Source of the DNA: VRUG01 sp965372745
GTDB taxonomy: Bacteria > Planctomycetota > Phycisphaerae > Sedimentisphaerales > Anaerobacaceae
DNA length: 53,720 nucleotides
Direction of reading: 5' to 3'
Assembly: GCA_965372745.1 (NCBI GenBank)
Contig: CBDVDM010000011.1
Location: 1 to 53,720, forward strand
Shown: positions 1 through 7,094 of the stretch, in pieces
How positions within the stretch are numbered: position 1 is the first letter of the stretch
Layout: every line of letters starts with the position of its first letter
The notes under the pieces: generated by a model
Seen by the model: the letters and a program-made list of their open reading frames with translations, nothing else
What the model was told of the DNA's origin: nothing
Database searches by the model: none
Program-made: the position numbers and the translations under genes

Positions 1-69
1 AACAACTTGGCTCAAATGTAATTGTGACACAGCCTGTACGGTCGAAATGACAAAACGAAATAAGAACCC

Positions 70-173
70 CGTCATCAAGATGACGAGGCTAACCGGTAAA
101 GAAATAACCCTGCCCACAGGTGGCAGAACTAAACATTTAGAAATTCCCCTGCCGCAAGCAGCAGGGCTAAACG
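70..173. repeat. Three successive small hairpins, each followed by a CTAAC/CTAAAC tag
   Basis: Three short inverted repeats follow one another: CGTCAT/ATGACG (70-85) followed by AGGCTAACC, CTGCC/GGCAG (110-126) followed by AACTAAAC, and CCCTGC/GCAGGG (147-166) followed by CTAAACG. The stems differ in sequence but the 3' tag is nearly constant. The third copy returns almost unchanged at 6598-6624 and related copies occur at 6357-6402, 6655-6680 and 29362-29401. It looks like a REP-like dispersed hairpin family. The last copy abuts the stop codon of the leftward acetyltransferase gene, but it has no T-run on that strand, so it is not a typical terminator. Confidence 0.6.
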
Positions 174-622
174 AGTTTTTTTATGACGGCGATTTCGTCG
201 CAATTTTGCTGCTTGGGGCATTTTGCACAATCGCTCCAGACCTTCATCGGAAGTGAATCTTTCTCAATAATTTCAAATCCCATCTTAATGAAAAAATCAG
301 GAACGAGGGTAAGGGCGAAGATTTTCTGCAGGCCAATCTGACAAGCTCTTTCAATCGCAGCCTGGACGAGCATTTTGCCGGCACCTTCGTTTTTCCGGCT
401 CTCATCGACTGCCAGTGATTTTATTTCAGCCAGGTCAGCCCAGATTATCTGCAAACCACAGCAGCCAACTACAACTTCATCCTGCTCTGCGACGAGAAAG
501 TCCTGTAAGTTTTCGTAGATGTCGCTCATTGAACGAAACAGCATTTGCTCTCGCTGAGCATAGTTGCTGATAAGAGAACAAATAGCATCAGCGTCGGTAA
601 CTTTTGCATCTCGTATAATCAT
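167..622 (-). CDS. GNAT-family N-acetyltransferase (ArgA-like short form)
   Basis: A 151-residue acetyltransferase of the GNAT fold. It resembles the short stand-alone N-acetylglutamate synthase-like proteins: an IIRDAKVTDADAI start, the ADLAEIKSLAVDESRKNEGAGK acetyl-CoA loop region split over residues 75-97, and a C-terminal Cys cluster (SDCAKCPKQQNC) typical of this subfamily. It would transfer an acetyl group from acetyl-CoA to an amino acid, possibly glutamate for arginine synthesis. The substrate is inferred. An upstream in-frame ATG at 664 exists, but a promoter-like TTGACT (652-657) and TATACT (631-636, spacing 15) lie between the two, so ATG 622 is preferred and its mRNA may have almost no leader. 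It is divergent from the dehydratase gene at 773. Confidence 0.75.
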   Translation of the reverse strand: MIIRDAKVTDADAICSLISNYAQREQMLFRSMSDIYENLQDFLVAEQDEVVVGCCGLQIIWADLAEIKSLAVDESRKNEGAGKMLVQAAIERACQIGLQKIFALTLVPDFFIKMGFEIIEKDSLPMKVWSDCAKCPKQQNCDEIAVIKKLV

Positions 623-772
623 GACCGGCGAGTATAGCGGATTGAATACAAAGTCAAAAGACAAAAATAAAAAGGGAAAAAAGCTGGAAAAACAAAACTA
701 TATCACTAAAATGGCGAAAATCAGCATCTGGCGACAATTAAATATGACATTAGAAATGTTAGAATAGAGAAT

Positions 773-1240
773 ATGAAATTTATCCTGATTGACAAGATAG
801 TATCGCTGGAAAGCGGCAAGGTCATAAAAACAGTTAAGAATGTATCGCTGGCTGAAGAGTATTTAGCTGACCATTTTCCGGCGTTTCCGGTATTGCCCGG
901 GGTTTTATTGTTAGAGGGTCTGATAGAATCGGCATCATGGCTTGTGCGGGAAAAAGAGGATTTTGCGCATAGTATGATATTGCTTGAACAGGTAAGAAAT
1001 GTAAAATATAAGAGTTTTTTGGCACCAGGCGGTCAAATTGAGTATACTGTTGAGGCCAAAACAATCGATGAAAACGTAAGCAGCTTTGCAGGCTTTGGCG
1101 AATCGAACGGTAAGCGGATTGTCGAAGCGAAATTCGCCTTAAGGCATTTTAACCTTGCAGATGAAAAAGCCTCGATGGCGGTGTTCGATGCGAAAGTAAC
1201 CGAAGAGATGAAAAAGCGGTGGAAGCTGCTTAAGAGATAG
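773..1240 (+). CDS. FabZ/FabA-like 3-hydroxyacyl-ACP dehydratase, copy 1
   Basis: A 155-residue hot-dog-fold dehydratase that would remove water from 3-hydroxyacyl-ACP to give the trans-2-enoyl form. The motif DHFPAFPVLPGVLLLEG gives His34 and Glu48, 14 residues apart as in FabZ, so both catalytic residues are present. It is the first gene of a cluster with an ACP, a second dehydratase and two ketosynthases, and it is clearly homologous to the gene at 1775 (same LIDK...ESGK...VKNV.LAEE layout). Having two dehydratases next to a KS pair resembles highly reducing type II polyketide systems, where dehydratases can work as heterodimers. That role is an inference. The housekeeping fatty-acid operon downstream has no fabZ in this window, so a housekeeping role is an alternative. 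Confidence 0.8.
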   Translation: MKFILIDKIVSLESGKVIKTVKNVSLAEEYLADHFPAFPVLPGVLLLEGLIESASWLVREKEDFAHSMILLEQVRNVKYKSFLAPGGQIEYTVEAKTIDENVSSFAGFGESNGKRIVEAKFALRHFNLADEKASMAVFDAKVTEEMKKRWKLLKR

Positions 1241-1297
1241 GAATAAAAAATCGAAAAGGACTGTTAGAGATTTCAACGATACTGGAGGTAAAACAAT

Positions 1298-1693
1298 ATG
1301 GCAATGAGTCGGGATGAGATTTTAAACGAAGTACAGGAGGTCTTAGTTGATGCATTGGGAGTTGATGACGATGAGGCAACTGAACAGGCGACGCTGATGG
1401 GCGACCTTGGGGCGGAAAGCATTGACTTTCTTGATATCGTATTTCGGCTTGAAAAGGCATTCGGTATCAAGATACCGCGTGATGAACTGTTTCCAATCGA
1501 GAATTTAATGAATAACCCTGAATTTGTGAGCAATGGTAAGTTGACGGAGACAGGGTTGGTTGAACTTCGAAACAAGATGCCGCACACTGATTTTGCTGCA
1601 TTTGAAAGTGCCCCTGATATTAACAAGTTGGGCGATTTGTTTACAGTTAACTCGATAGTTAATTATGTGGAATCTAAACTGAATGCTGCATAA
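1298..1693 (+). CDS. Acyl carrier protein with an enlarged C-terminal part
   Basis: A 131-residue carrier protein, longer than the usual 75-90. The phosphopantetheine site lies in DLGAESIDFLDIVFRLE with Ser41. The usual DSL is replaced by ESI, as in some specialised carriers. Helix II (FLDIVFRLEKAFGI) is followed by about 50 residues not seen in AcpP (NLMNNPEFVSNGKLTETG and onward) before a final helix (VNSIVNYVESKL). The start is fixed by a strong GGAGGT at 1284-1289, eight bases before ATG. It sits between two dehydratase genes and before the ketosynthase pair, and would hold the growing chain of this second system. A separate ordinary AcpP is encoded at 11078. Confidence 0.85.
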   Translation: MAMSRDEILNEVQEVLVDALGVDDDEATEQATLMGDLGAESIDFLDIVFRLEKAFGIKIPRDELFPIENLMNNPEFVSNGKLTETGLVELRNKMPHTDFAAFESAPDINKLGDLFTVNSIVNYVESKLNAA

Positions 1694-1716
1694 ACATTTC
1701 GGTATTTTTTAGAAAC

Positions 1717-1760
1717 AATTAGCGGCTGAACTGCTACCGGGCAGGAAAGCCGCTAATTTT
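1717..1760 (+). terminator. Long hairpin between ACP and dehydratase 2 (attenuator or weak terminator)
   Basis: An 11-bp perfect stem, AATTAGCGGCT (1717-1727) with AGCCGCTAATT (1748-1758). An inner CTGC/GCAG pairing (1731-1734 and 1741-1744) extends it. It ends in only four Ts (1757-1760) and lies 14 bases before the next start codon. Partial termination or mRNA stabilisation would raise the amount of ACP message relative to the downstream enzymes. This role is inferred. Confidence 0.55.
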
Positions 1761-1774
1761 AATATGGATAAAAT

Positions 1775-2251
1775 ATGCGTTGGATATGGATAGATAAATT
1801 TGTTGAATTCGAGAGCGGCAAACGTGCGGTGGCTGTGAAAAACGTTACCCTTGCTGAAGAGCATCTGCATGACCATTTTCCTGGATTTCCAGTTATGCCG
1901 GAATGTCTGATGATTGAGGCAATGGCCCAGACGGCAGGTATACTTGTCGGCGAGGCTAATAAATTCGAGGAAAAGGTGATCCTGGCAAAAATCAAAAAGG
2001 CGGTATTTTTTGATTATGTACGTCCTGGTGATAGTTTGCGGCTTGAGGCGAAGATTGAATCCATAGCTGCTGAAGCAGCAAGTTCAAGTGGTAAGATTAG
2101 CTGTGGAGATAAGTTAATTGCTGAAATAGATTTGATGTTCAGCCATATCGACAAGAATCTTGCTGGAAAGGATTTCCCTGAAGAAAACTTTGTCTTTACA
2201 GACATGTTTAAGTCACTTCTTCACGGTGTGGCATTTTCGGAGACGGATTAG
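1775..2251 (+). CDS. FabZ/FabA-like 3-hydroxyacyl-ACP dehydratase, copy 2
   Basis: A 158-residue hot-dog-fold dehydratase, paralogous to the gene at 773. DHFPGFPVMPECLMIEAMAQ carries His34 and Glu48 with normal spacing. The usual Pro-Gly before the central helix is Pro-Glu here (Glu43), a small but visible change near the active-site tunnel. The C-terminal tail of about 35 residues beyond the core (KNLAGKDFPEENFVFTDM...) is unlike typical FabZ. Its TAG stop overlaps the GTG start of the next gene by one base (TAGTG), so the dehydratase and the ketosynthase-like protein are probably translationally coupled. It may pair with copy 1 as a heteromeric dehydratase. Confidence 0.8.
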   Translation: MRWIWIDKFVEFESGKRAVAVKNVTLAEEHLHDHFPGFPVMPECLMIEAMAQTAGILVGEANKFEEKVILAKIKKAVFFDYVRPGDSLRLEAKIESIAAEAASSSGKISCGDKLIAEIDLMFSHIDKNLAGKDFPEENFVFTDMFKSLLHGVAFSETD

Positions 2252-3567
2252 TGGGTTCTGGTTGCGTAGTAATAACCGGTATAGGAGCGATTAGTCCGCT
2301 CGGCAAAACCAGCAGCGAAATGTGGGAAGGTCTTTGCGCCGGTCGTTGCGGGATAGATACAATCACAGCCTTTGACCCTGTTAAATTCGACTGCAAAATA
2401 GCAGGAGAGGTGAAGGATTTTAAAGTACGTGATTATGTTCCGAAAACCTTTCGCAAATCCATCAAATTGATGTCACGGGATATCGAACTGTCAATCGCAG
2501 CAGCAGACGAGGCCTTGAGAAACAGCGGGATTGTTACAAAAGCAATAGACCCTGAAAATATTAATGTTGTCCCTGAGCGTTTTGCAATCAATCTTGGTGC
2601 AGGACTTATAAGCTGCGACCTGGTTGAGCTTGCCCCGTCGGCATCAGCCAGTATTGTAGACGGTAAATTCGATATTCGTAAATGGGGCGGCGAAGGAATT
2701 GAGCAGATAACACCATTATGGCTTTTAAAATATCTGCCTAACATGCTTGCCTGTCATATCGGAATCCTTCACGATATTCGTGGACCAAGCAACTCAATTA
2801 CCTGCTCGGAGGCATCCGGGCTTTTGGCAATAAGTGAGGCGGCTGGGGTTATAGCACGCGGCGACAGCGATATTGCGTTGGCAGGCGGTGCTGAAGCAAA
2901 GGTCAATCCGATGATAATGATTCGCCAGTGTCTTCTCAAACGGGCAACAAGTGAAAATAATGATGAGCCTGATAAGGCCTATCGGCCCTTTGATGCTGAG
3001 GCAAAAGGTTCTGTTTTCGGTGAGGCTGCGGGGATGGTTGTTCTGGAAGATATCGAACATGCCAGGAATCGCGGTGCTGAAATTTATGCCCAACTGGCGG
3101 GTATCGGCGAGAGTACCAATGTTAATAGTGTCTACGAACATCTTGAGCCGGACGGCAAAGGTGTTCGGATAGCGATAGAAAAAGCGATGGAAGATGCGCA
3201 AATCGGGCCGCAAGATATAGATTTGATTATTCCGCATGGTGTCGGGATAGCTGCGGATGATTTAGCTGAATCGAGAGGGATTGAAGAAGCAATCGGTAAT
3301 GCTATCAACAGGATACCCGTATGGCCGACAAAAAGCATGTTAAGCAATACCGGTGCTGCCGCTGGTGCGATTGATGTTGTTGCAGCAATATCAGCGATGA
3401 ATGAAGCAAGGATACCGGCAGCTAAGAATTGTGAGAAAAAAGCTGAAGGCTGCAATTTGAATATTGTCACTGAGGCTATAGATAAGGAATTGAATTATGT
3501 GTTGTGTTGCAGCTATTCTTATGGCGGACAGACGGCTGCTGTCGTTTTGAAAAAGTTTGACGGTTAA
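2251..3567 (+). CDS. Chain-length-factor-like ketosynthase (KS-beta) lacking the catalytic Cys
   Basis: A 438-residue thiolase-fold protein of the beta-ketoacyl synthase family, full length and open throughout. Aligned without gaps to the partner at 3578 from the Gly-Pro (178-179) to the AI/VxEA helix, the position of the active-site Cys is Glu187 (SITCSEASG); a different Cys, 185, lies two residues earlier. The first catalytic His is kept (His329 in IPHGVG), but the second is Asn366 (KSMLSNTGAAAG). The Lys of the TKS motif is kept (Lys361). Loss of condensing residues with retention of the fold is what is seen in chain-length factors, where Gln often replaces Cys. The start is GTG, coupled to the dehydratase stop. 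It would dimerise with the next protein and shape chain length; a decarboxylase role like KS-Q is an alternative. Confidence 0.85.
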   Translation: MGSGCVVITGIGAISPLGKTSSEMWEGLCAGRCGIDTITAFDPVKFDCKIAGEVKDFKVRDYVPKTFRKSIKLMSRDIELSIAAADEALRNSGIVTKAIDPENINVVPERFAINLGAGLISCDLVELAPSASASIVDGKFDIRKWGGEGIEQITPLWLLKYLPNMLACHIGILHDIRGPSNSITCSEASGLLAISEAAGVIARGDSDIALAGGAEAKVNPMIMIRQCLLKRATSENNDEPDKAYRPFDAEAKGSVFGEAAGMVVLEDIEHARNRGAEIYAQLAGIGESTNVNSVYEHLEPDGKGVRIAIEKAMEDAQIGPQDIDLIIPHGVGIAADDLAESRGIEEAIGNAINRIPVWPTKSMLSNTGAAAGAIDVVAAISAMNEARIPAAKNCEKKAEGCNLNIVTEAIDKELNYVLCCSYSYGGQTAAVVLKKFDG

Positions 3568-3577
3568 AAGTGAGCTG

Positions 3578-4903
3578 ATGACAAAAAAAGAACCAGACAG
3601 ACGGGTTGTTATAACAGGACTTGGAATTGTAAGTCCCGTCGGACATGATATAGAAACGGTTTGGGATGCCATGCTAAATGGTAAAAGCGGGATGGCTAAG
3701 ACGACCATCTTTGACGCATCAACCTTTCCTACCAGTTTTAGTGCTGAGGTTAAGGATTATGATTTTACGCAATATACGAAAAATCCTGAGATTCACAAGT
3801 ATGGTAACAGAGGCTCGAAGTTTGTTGTCGGAGCTGCCGTCCAGGCATGTAAACAGGCAGGCATTGATGTAGAGACTGATGAGCCGACAGATGGTATCGA
3901 CCGCAGGAAAATGGGAATTTATCTTGGAGCGGGCGAAGGCTCGGTCAACAACGAGATATTTTTCGGGGCTGTTGCAAACGGCTGGGACAATGAAACTTCA
4001 AAGATGGACTGGGGCAAGTGGGCAGAGGTTGCCTTTGCCGGTTTCGACCCGAGAGATGAGCTTGAGCAGGAACCGAGTATGCCGGCGGCGCATCTGGCGG
4101 TTTTGACAGGTGCTCGCGGGCCGGCGAGAAGCTGTTTGACAGCGTGTGCTGCAAGTACCCAGGCAGTGGGAGAGGCGTTGATGCTTATTAGAAAAGGCGC
4201 TGCTGAAATAATGATTGCAGGCGGTGCCCATTCGATGATACACCCTTTGGGAATCATGGGATTTAACCGTTTGACCGCCCTGTCGACGAGAAATGACAGT
4301 CCGACAACGGCGTCAAGGCCGTTCTCTGCGAGCAGAGATGGATTTGTTGTAGGTGAAGGCGCGGCGATACTGATTCTTGAATCTCTGGCTTCGGCGAAAA
4401 AAAGAGGTGTTGAAATACTGGCGGAGGTGATAGGATTCGGGAGCAGCTCGGATGCGTTTAGAGTAACCGACATGCATGAAGAAGGTCGAGGCGCGATACA
4501 GGCAATAGAAGCTGCGTTAAAAGATGCCGGGATAGATTATAAAGATGTCGATTATATAAACGCACATGGTACGAGCACTACTGAGAATGATTCGATAGAA
4601 ACAAAGGTCATAAAAGCTGTGTTTAAGGAAAAAGCGAAGAATATTCCGGTTAGCAGCGTTAAAAGTATGATGGGACACCTGATTGGAGCAACAGGAGCTG
4701 CGGAATTGATTTCATGCGTGTTGGCGATACGTGATAATATTATACCGCCGACGATTAACCTGGTAGACCGTGACCCGGAACTTGATTTGGATTATGTGCC
4801 TAATGAGGCACGAAAAACAAAAGTTGATGTTGCGATAAATGAATCCTTTGGCTTCGGCGGACAAAATAACGTTGTCATTATTAAGCGTTTCGGAGAAAAT
4901 TAA
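3578..4903 (+). CDS. Beta-ketoacyl-ACP synthase II-like ketosynthase (KS-alpha)
   Basis: A 441-residue ketosynthase with a complete Cys-His-His set: Cys190 in LTACAASTQ, His330 in NAHGTSTTEND and His367 in KSMMGHLIGATG. It carries out decarboxylative condensation of malonyl-ACP with an acyl chain. It directly follows its Cys-less partner (10 bases between stop and ATG), so the two very likely form a KS-alpha/KS-beta heterodimer. An in-frame TTG at 3557 would overlap the upstream gene, but ATG 3578 gives the normal MTKKEPDRRVVITGLG start. Compared with FabF there is an insertion around residues 125-168 (DNETSKMDWGKWAEVAFAGF). The housekeeping fabF is a separate gene at 11358. Confidence 0.85.
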   Translation: MTKKEPDRRVVITGLGIVSPVGHDIETVWDAMLNGKSGMAKTTIFDASTFPTSFSAEVKDYDFTQYTKNPEIHKYGNRGSKFVVGAAVQACKQAGIDVETDEPTDGIDRRKMGIYLGAGEGSVNNEIFFGAVANGWDNETSKMDWGKWAEVAFAGFDPRDELEQEPSMPAAHLAVLTGARGPARSCLTACAASTQAVGEALMLIRKGAAEIMIAGGAHSMIHPLGIMGFNRLTALSTRNDSPTTASRPFSASRDGFVVGEGAAILILESLASAKKRGVEILAEVIGFGSSSDAFRVTDMHEEGRGAIQAIEAALKDAGIDYKDVDYINAHGTSTTENDSIETKVIKAVFKEKAKNIPVSSVKSMMGHLIGATGAAELISCVLAIRDNIIPPTINLVDRDPELDLDYVPNEARKTKVDVAINESFGFGGQNNVVIIKRFGEN

Positions 4904-4911
4904 GAAAATCA

Positions 4912-4939
4912 GCCACAGAGGGCACAGAGAACACAGAGA
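4912..4939. repeat. Dispersed repeat with cacagag units
   Basis: A 28-bp element in which CACAGAG occurs three times at 9-base steps. A near-identical copy is at 6475-6502, differing at the variable dinucleotides between units. It lies just upstream of serS in the short gap after the ketosynthase pair. No function is evident. Confidence 0.6.
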
Positions 4940-5008
4940 AAAAGTTAAAAAGTGGATTCATGCTGGAGTTTATCCCGCACTACGATGCGGAGCAGAAATG
5001 ACGAGATT

Positions 5009-6289
5009 ATGATTGATATAAAAGAAATACGAGAGAATCCGGATAAGTTCAAAAAAGCGGTAAAAGATAAGCGTTTTGATGTTGATATTGATAGGCTTCT
5101 TAAAAACGATTCTTTGCTGAAGACTTATAAGCAAGAGCTACAGGATATAACTACTGAAAAGAACCGTATCGGCAAATCGATTCCCAAACTGGCGGATGGT
5201 GATAAAAAAACAGCATTGGATAAACTGGCGAGTCTGAAGGAAGATGAGTCGGCTATTAACGAAAAGGTTAAGCAATTGCAGCCAGAGTTTGATAAATTAA
5301 TGCTGCAAGTGGCACAGCCGACGGATGAAGATGTGCCGGTCGGTAAAGATGATACAGAAAATATAGAGTTGAGAAAAGAGGGGACGGTTCGCAAATTTGA
5401 TTTTAAGCTTAAAGACCACCTCGAATTAGGGTTGGCTTTAGATATTATTGACGTCGAACGTGGTGTCAAATTAGCAGGGACAAGAAATTATTTTCTAAAA
5501 GGCGATGGTGCCCTGCTGCACTGGGCGGTGCTGCGTTTTTCACTGGATTATATGATAGGTAAAGGTTATGTGCCGCTGATGGTACCGTTGTTAGCTCGCG
5601 ATGAAGTGATGCGTGGGACGGGATATTTCCCAGGCGCCGAAGAGCAGACCTATCAGATGGAAAGAGATGAGCTTAGCCTGGTCGGGACGGCAGAAGTTCC
5701 GTTAACAGCTTATCATATGGGTGAGATGTTGAAAGCTGAAGAACTACCTAAAAAATACGTAGCATTGTCGAGTTGTTTCAGGCGTGAAGCAGGGGCTGCG
5801 GGTAAAGACACTTACGGGCTTTACAGGATTCATCAGTTCGATAAGGTTGAACAGGTTGTCATTTGCGAAAATGACGCTCAGCAGAGCGAAGAATTTCACA
5901 ATGAGATATTAGCCCATTCCGAGGCGGTAATGCAGGCACTTGAACTGCCCTACCGAGTTGTCGCTGTCTGCAGTGGAGATTTGGGCAGAGGACAGGCAAA
6001 AAAATATGACATTGAGGCGTGGATGCCGTCGCGCGAAAATTATTGTGAGACGCACAGTGCCAGTAAATTCTATGAGTTTCAGGCAAGACGAATGAACCTG
6101 CGTTATAAAGACACCATTACAAAGAAGAATTTATTTTGTCATACACTGAATAACACTGTTATTGCAAGCCCGAGAATATTGATACCTATTCTGGAACTTT
6201 ATCAGAACGAGGATGGCTCGGTGACAATACCGAAGGTTCTTCGGCCTTATATGGGCGGGAAAGAACGAATCGTTGCTCGTCGCTCGTGA
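5009..6289 (+). CDS. serS: Seryl-tRNA synthetase
   Basis: A 426-residue class II aminoacyl-tRNA synthetase that charges tRNA-Ser (and tRNA-Sec) with serine. The N-terminal coiled-coil arm (residues 1-110: MIDIKEIRENPDKFKKAV...) binds the long variable arm of the tRNA. The core shows VGTAEVPLTAYH, motif 2 FRREAGAAGKDTYGLYR, and the C-terminal block FCHTLNNTVIASPR...LRPYMGG. An upstream ATG at 4952 would add 19 residues encoded by repeat-like sequence, so ATG 5009, which gives the classic MIDIKEIRENP start, is chosen. The ribosome binding site is weak. It lies downstream of the KS pair and before a 0.6-kb repeat-rich gap, so it probably ends the first transcription unit. Confidence 0.95.
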   Translation: MIDIKEIRENPDKFKKAVKDKRFDVDIDRLLKNDSLLKTYKQELQDITTEKNRIGKSIPKLADGDKKTALDKLASLKEDESAINEKVKQLQPEFDKLMLQVAQPTDEDVPVGKDDTENIELRKEGTVRKFDFKLKDHLELGLALDIIDVERGVKLAGTRNYFLKGDGALLHWAVLRFSLDYMIGKGYVPLMVPLLARDEVMRGTGYFPGAEEQTYQMERDELSLVGTAEVPLTAYHMGEMLKAEELPKKYVALSSCFRREAGAAGKDTYGLYRIHQFDKVEQVVICENDAQQSEEFHNEILAHSEAVMQALELPYRVVAVCSGDLGRGQAKKYDIEAWMPSRENYCETHSASKFYEFQARRMNLRYKDTITKKNLFCHTLNNTVIASPRILIPILELYQNEDGSVTIPKVLRPYMGGKERIVARRS

Positions 6290-6902
6290 CTCGTGGCTTG
6301 GGCTAAAAAAAGTTGCACTGAATAATTCGAAAATCCGAAATCCTAATATCGAAACTCCCCTATAGATTTGTTTCCAAATCTCAACATTGGGGCAGGCTAA
6401 ACAAGCATAAAATTACAAGTAAAAATGTTCAAAACAAATTTAGCCACCAAGACTCGAAGACACAAAATAGTTTTGCCACAGAGGCCACAGAGTTCACAGA
6501 GATATTTTTTAAACGCTGATTTCGCAGATTAAAGGGGATTAAAATCCGAAATCCTAATACCTAAATCCGAAACAAGCCTAAAATTACAAAGAAATTTCCC
6601 TGCCGCAAGCAGCAGGGCTAAACGATATGAGATTCTTCGTTCCACTCAGAATGACACCACGTGAAACGTGGTGCTAAATATTTATGGATTCCGAAACAAA
6701 ACAGTAAAGTGGTAAAAACCGCAGTAAGACCAACGGAAATCGGTTTTCATGGATTTATCAGCAATAAAGAGAGGTTTCGAGAGGTTTTAGTTTAGGTAAA
6801 TTTATCTTGACAAAGTGTTTGTGCTGAACTAAAAAGAGTGGTTTAAATATTCGGTTTTAAGTATCTTTCCATGTTTTAAAGCTATTTGGAGTAAATTTAA
6901 TA
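6290..6902. repeat. Gene-free stretch built of dispersed repeats
   Basis: No coding sequence is supported here. The stretch holds several repeat families. There are hairpin-CTAAAC elements at 6357-6402 (outer CCCC/GGGG, inner AGATTTG/CAAATCT), at 6598-6624 (CCCTGC/GCAGGG) and at 6655-6680 (CACCACG/CGTGGTG). A second cacagag element lies at 6475-6502. AATCCGAAATCCTAATA occurs twice, near 6331 and 6542. The last 100 bases hold the promoter of the rpmF-fab operon. Confidence 0.65.
6807..6835 (+). promoter_or_regulatory. Sigma70-type promoter of the rpmF-plsX-fab operon
   Basis: TTGACA (6807-6812, perfect -35), a 17-base spacer, and TAAAAA (6830-6835, 4 of 6 for the -10). It lies 68 bases before rpmF. 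It is the only good promoter seen before this seven-gene run, so it probably drives all of it. Confidence 0.6.
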
Positions 6903-7091
6903 ATGCTTCCAGCCAAAAAGACAAGTAAGTCACGGACACGAACACGTCGGAGTCATCATGCACTCAAGGCAACGAATTACTCGGCATGCAAGCGTTGCGG
7001 TCAGGCAAAATTACCACATGCAGCCTGCGCCAACTGCGGATATGTCAATTCCAAGATAACGCTTAAGCTCGGCAAGGAAGAGAGCAAATAG
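6903..7091 (+). CDS. rpmF: 50S ribosomal protein L32
   Basis: A 62-residue basic ribosomal protein of the large subunit. It has the standard Lys/Arg-rich N-terminus (PAKKTSKSRTRTRRSHH) and a zinc ribbon with Cys29, Cys32, Cys42 and Cys45 (CKRCGQ...CANCGY). Its place directly before plsX, three bases away, is the common rpmF-plsX-fabH arrangement that links ribosome and membrane-lipid synthesis. Confidence 0.95.
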   Translation: MLPAKKTSKSRTRTRRSHHALKATNYSACKRCGQAKLPHAACANCGYVNSKITLKLGKEESK

Positions 7092-7094
7092 AGA

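Noticed and set aside
47..256. A 69-codon frame at the left edge
   Set aside because: It runs through the hairpin repeats and into the 3' end of the acetyltransferase gene, and no family motif is seen.
2251..3567. The Cys-less ketosynthase as a decaying pseudogene
   Set aside because: The frame is intact over 438 residues, the start is coupled to the upstream stop, structural motifs are kept, and the catalytic changes match the chain-length-factor pattern.
2433..4473. Long antisense frames opposite the ketosynthase genes
   Set aside because: They are shadows of strongly coding + strand genes and show no recognisable motif.
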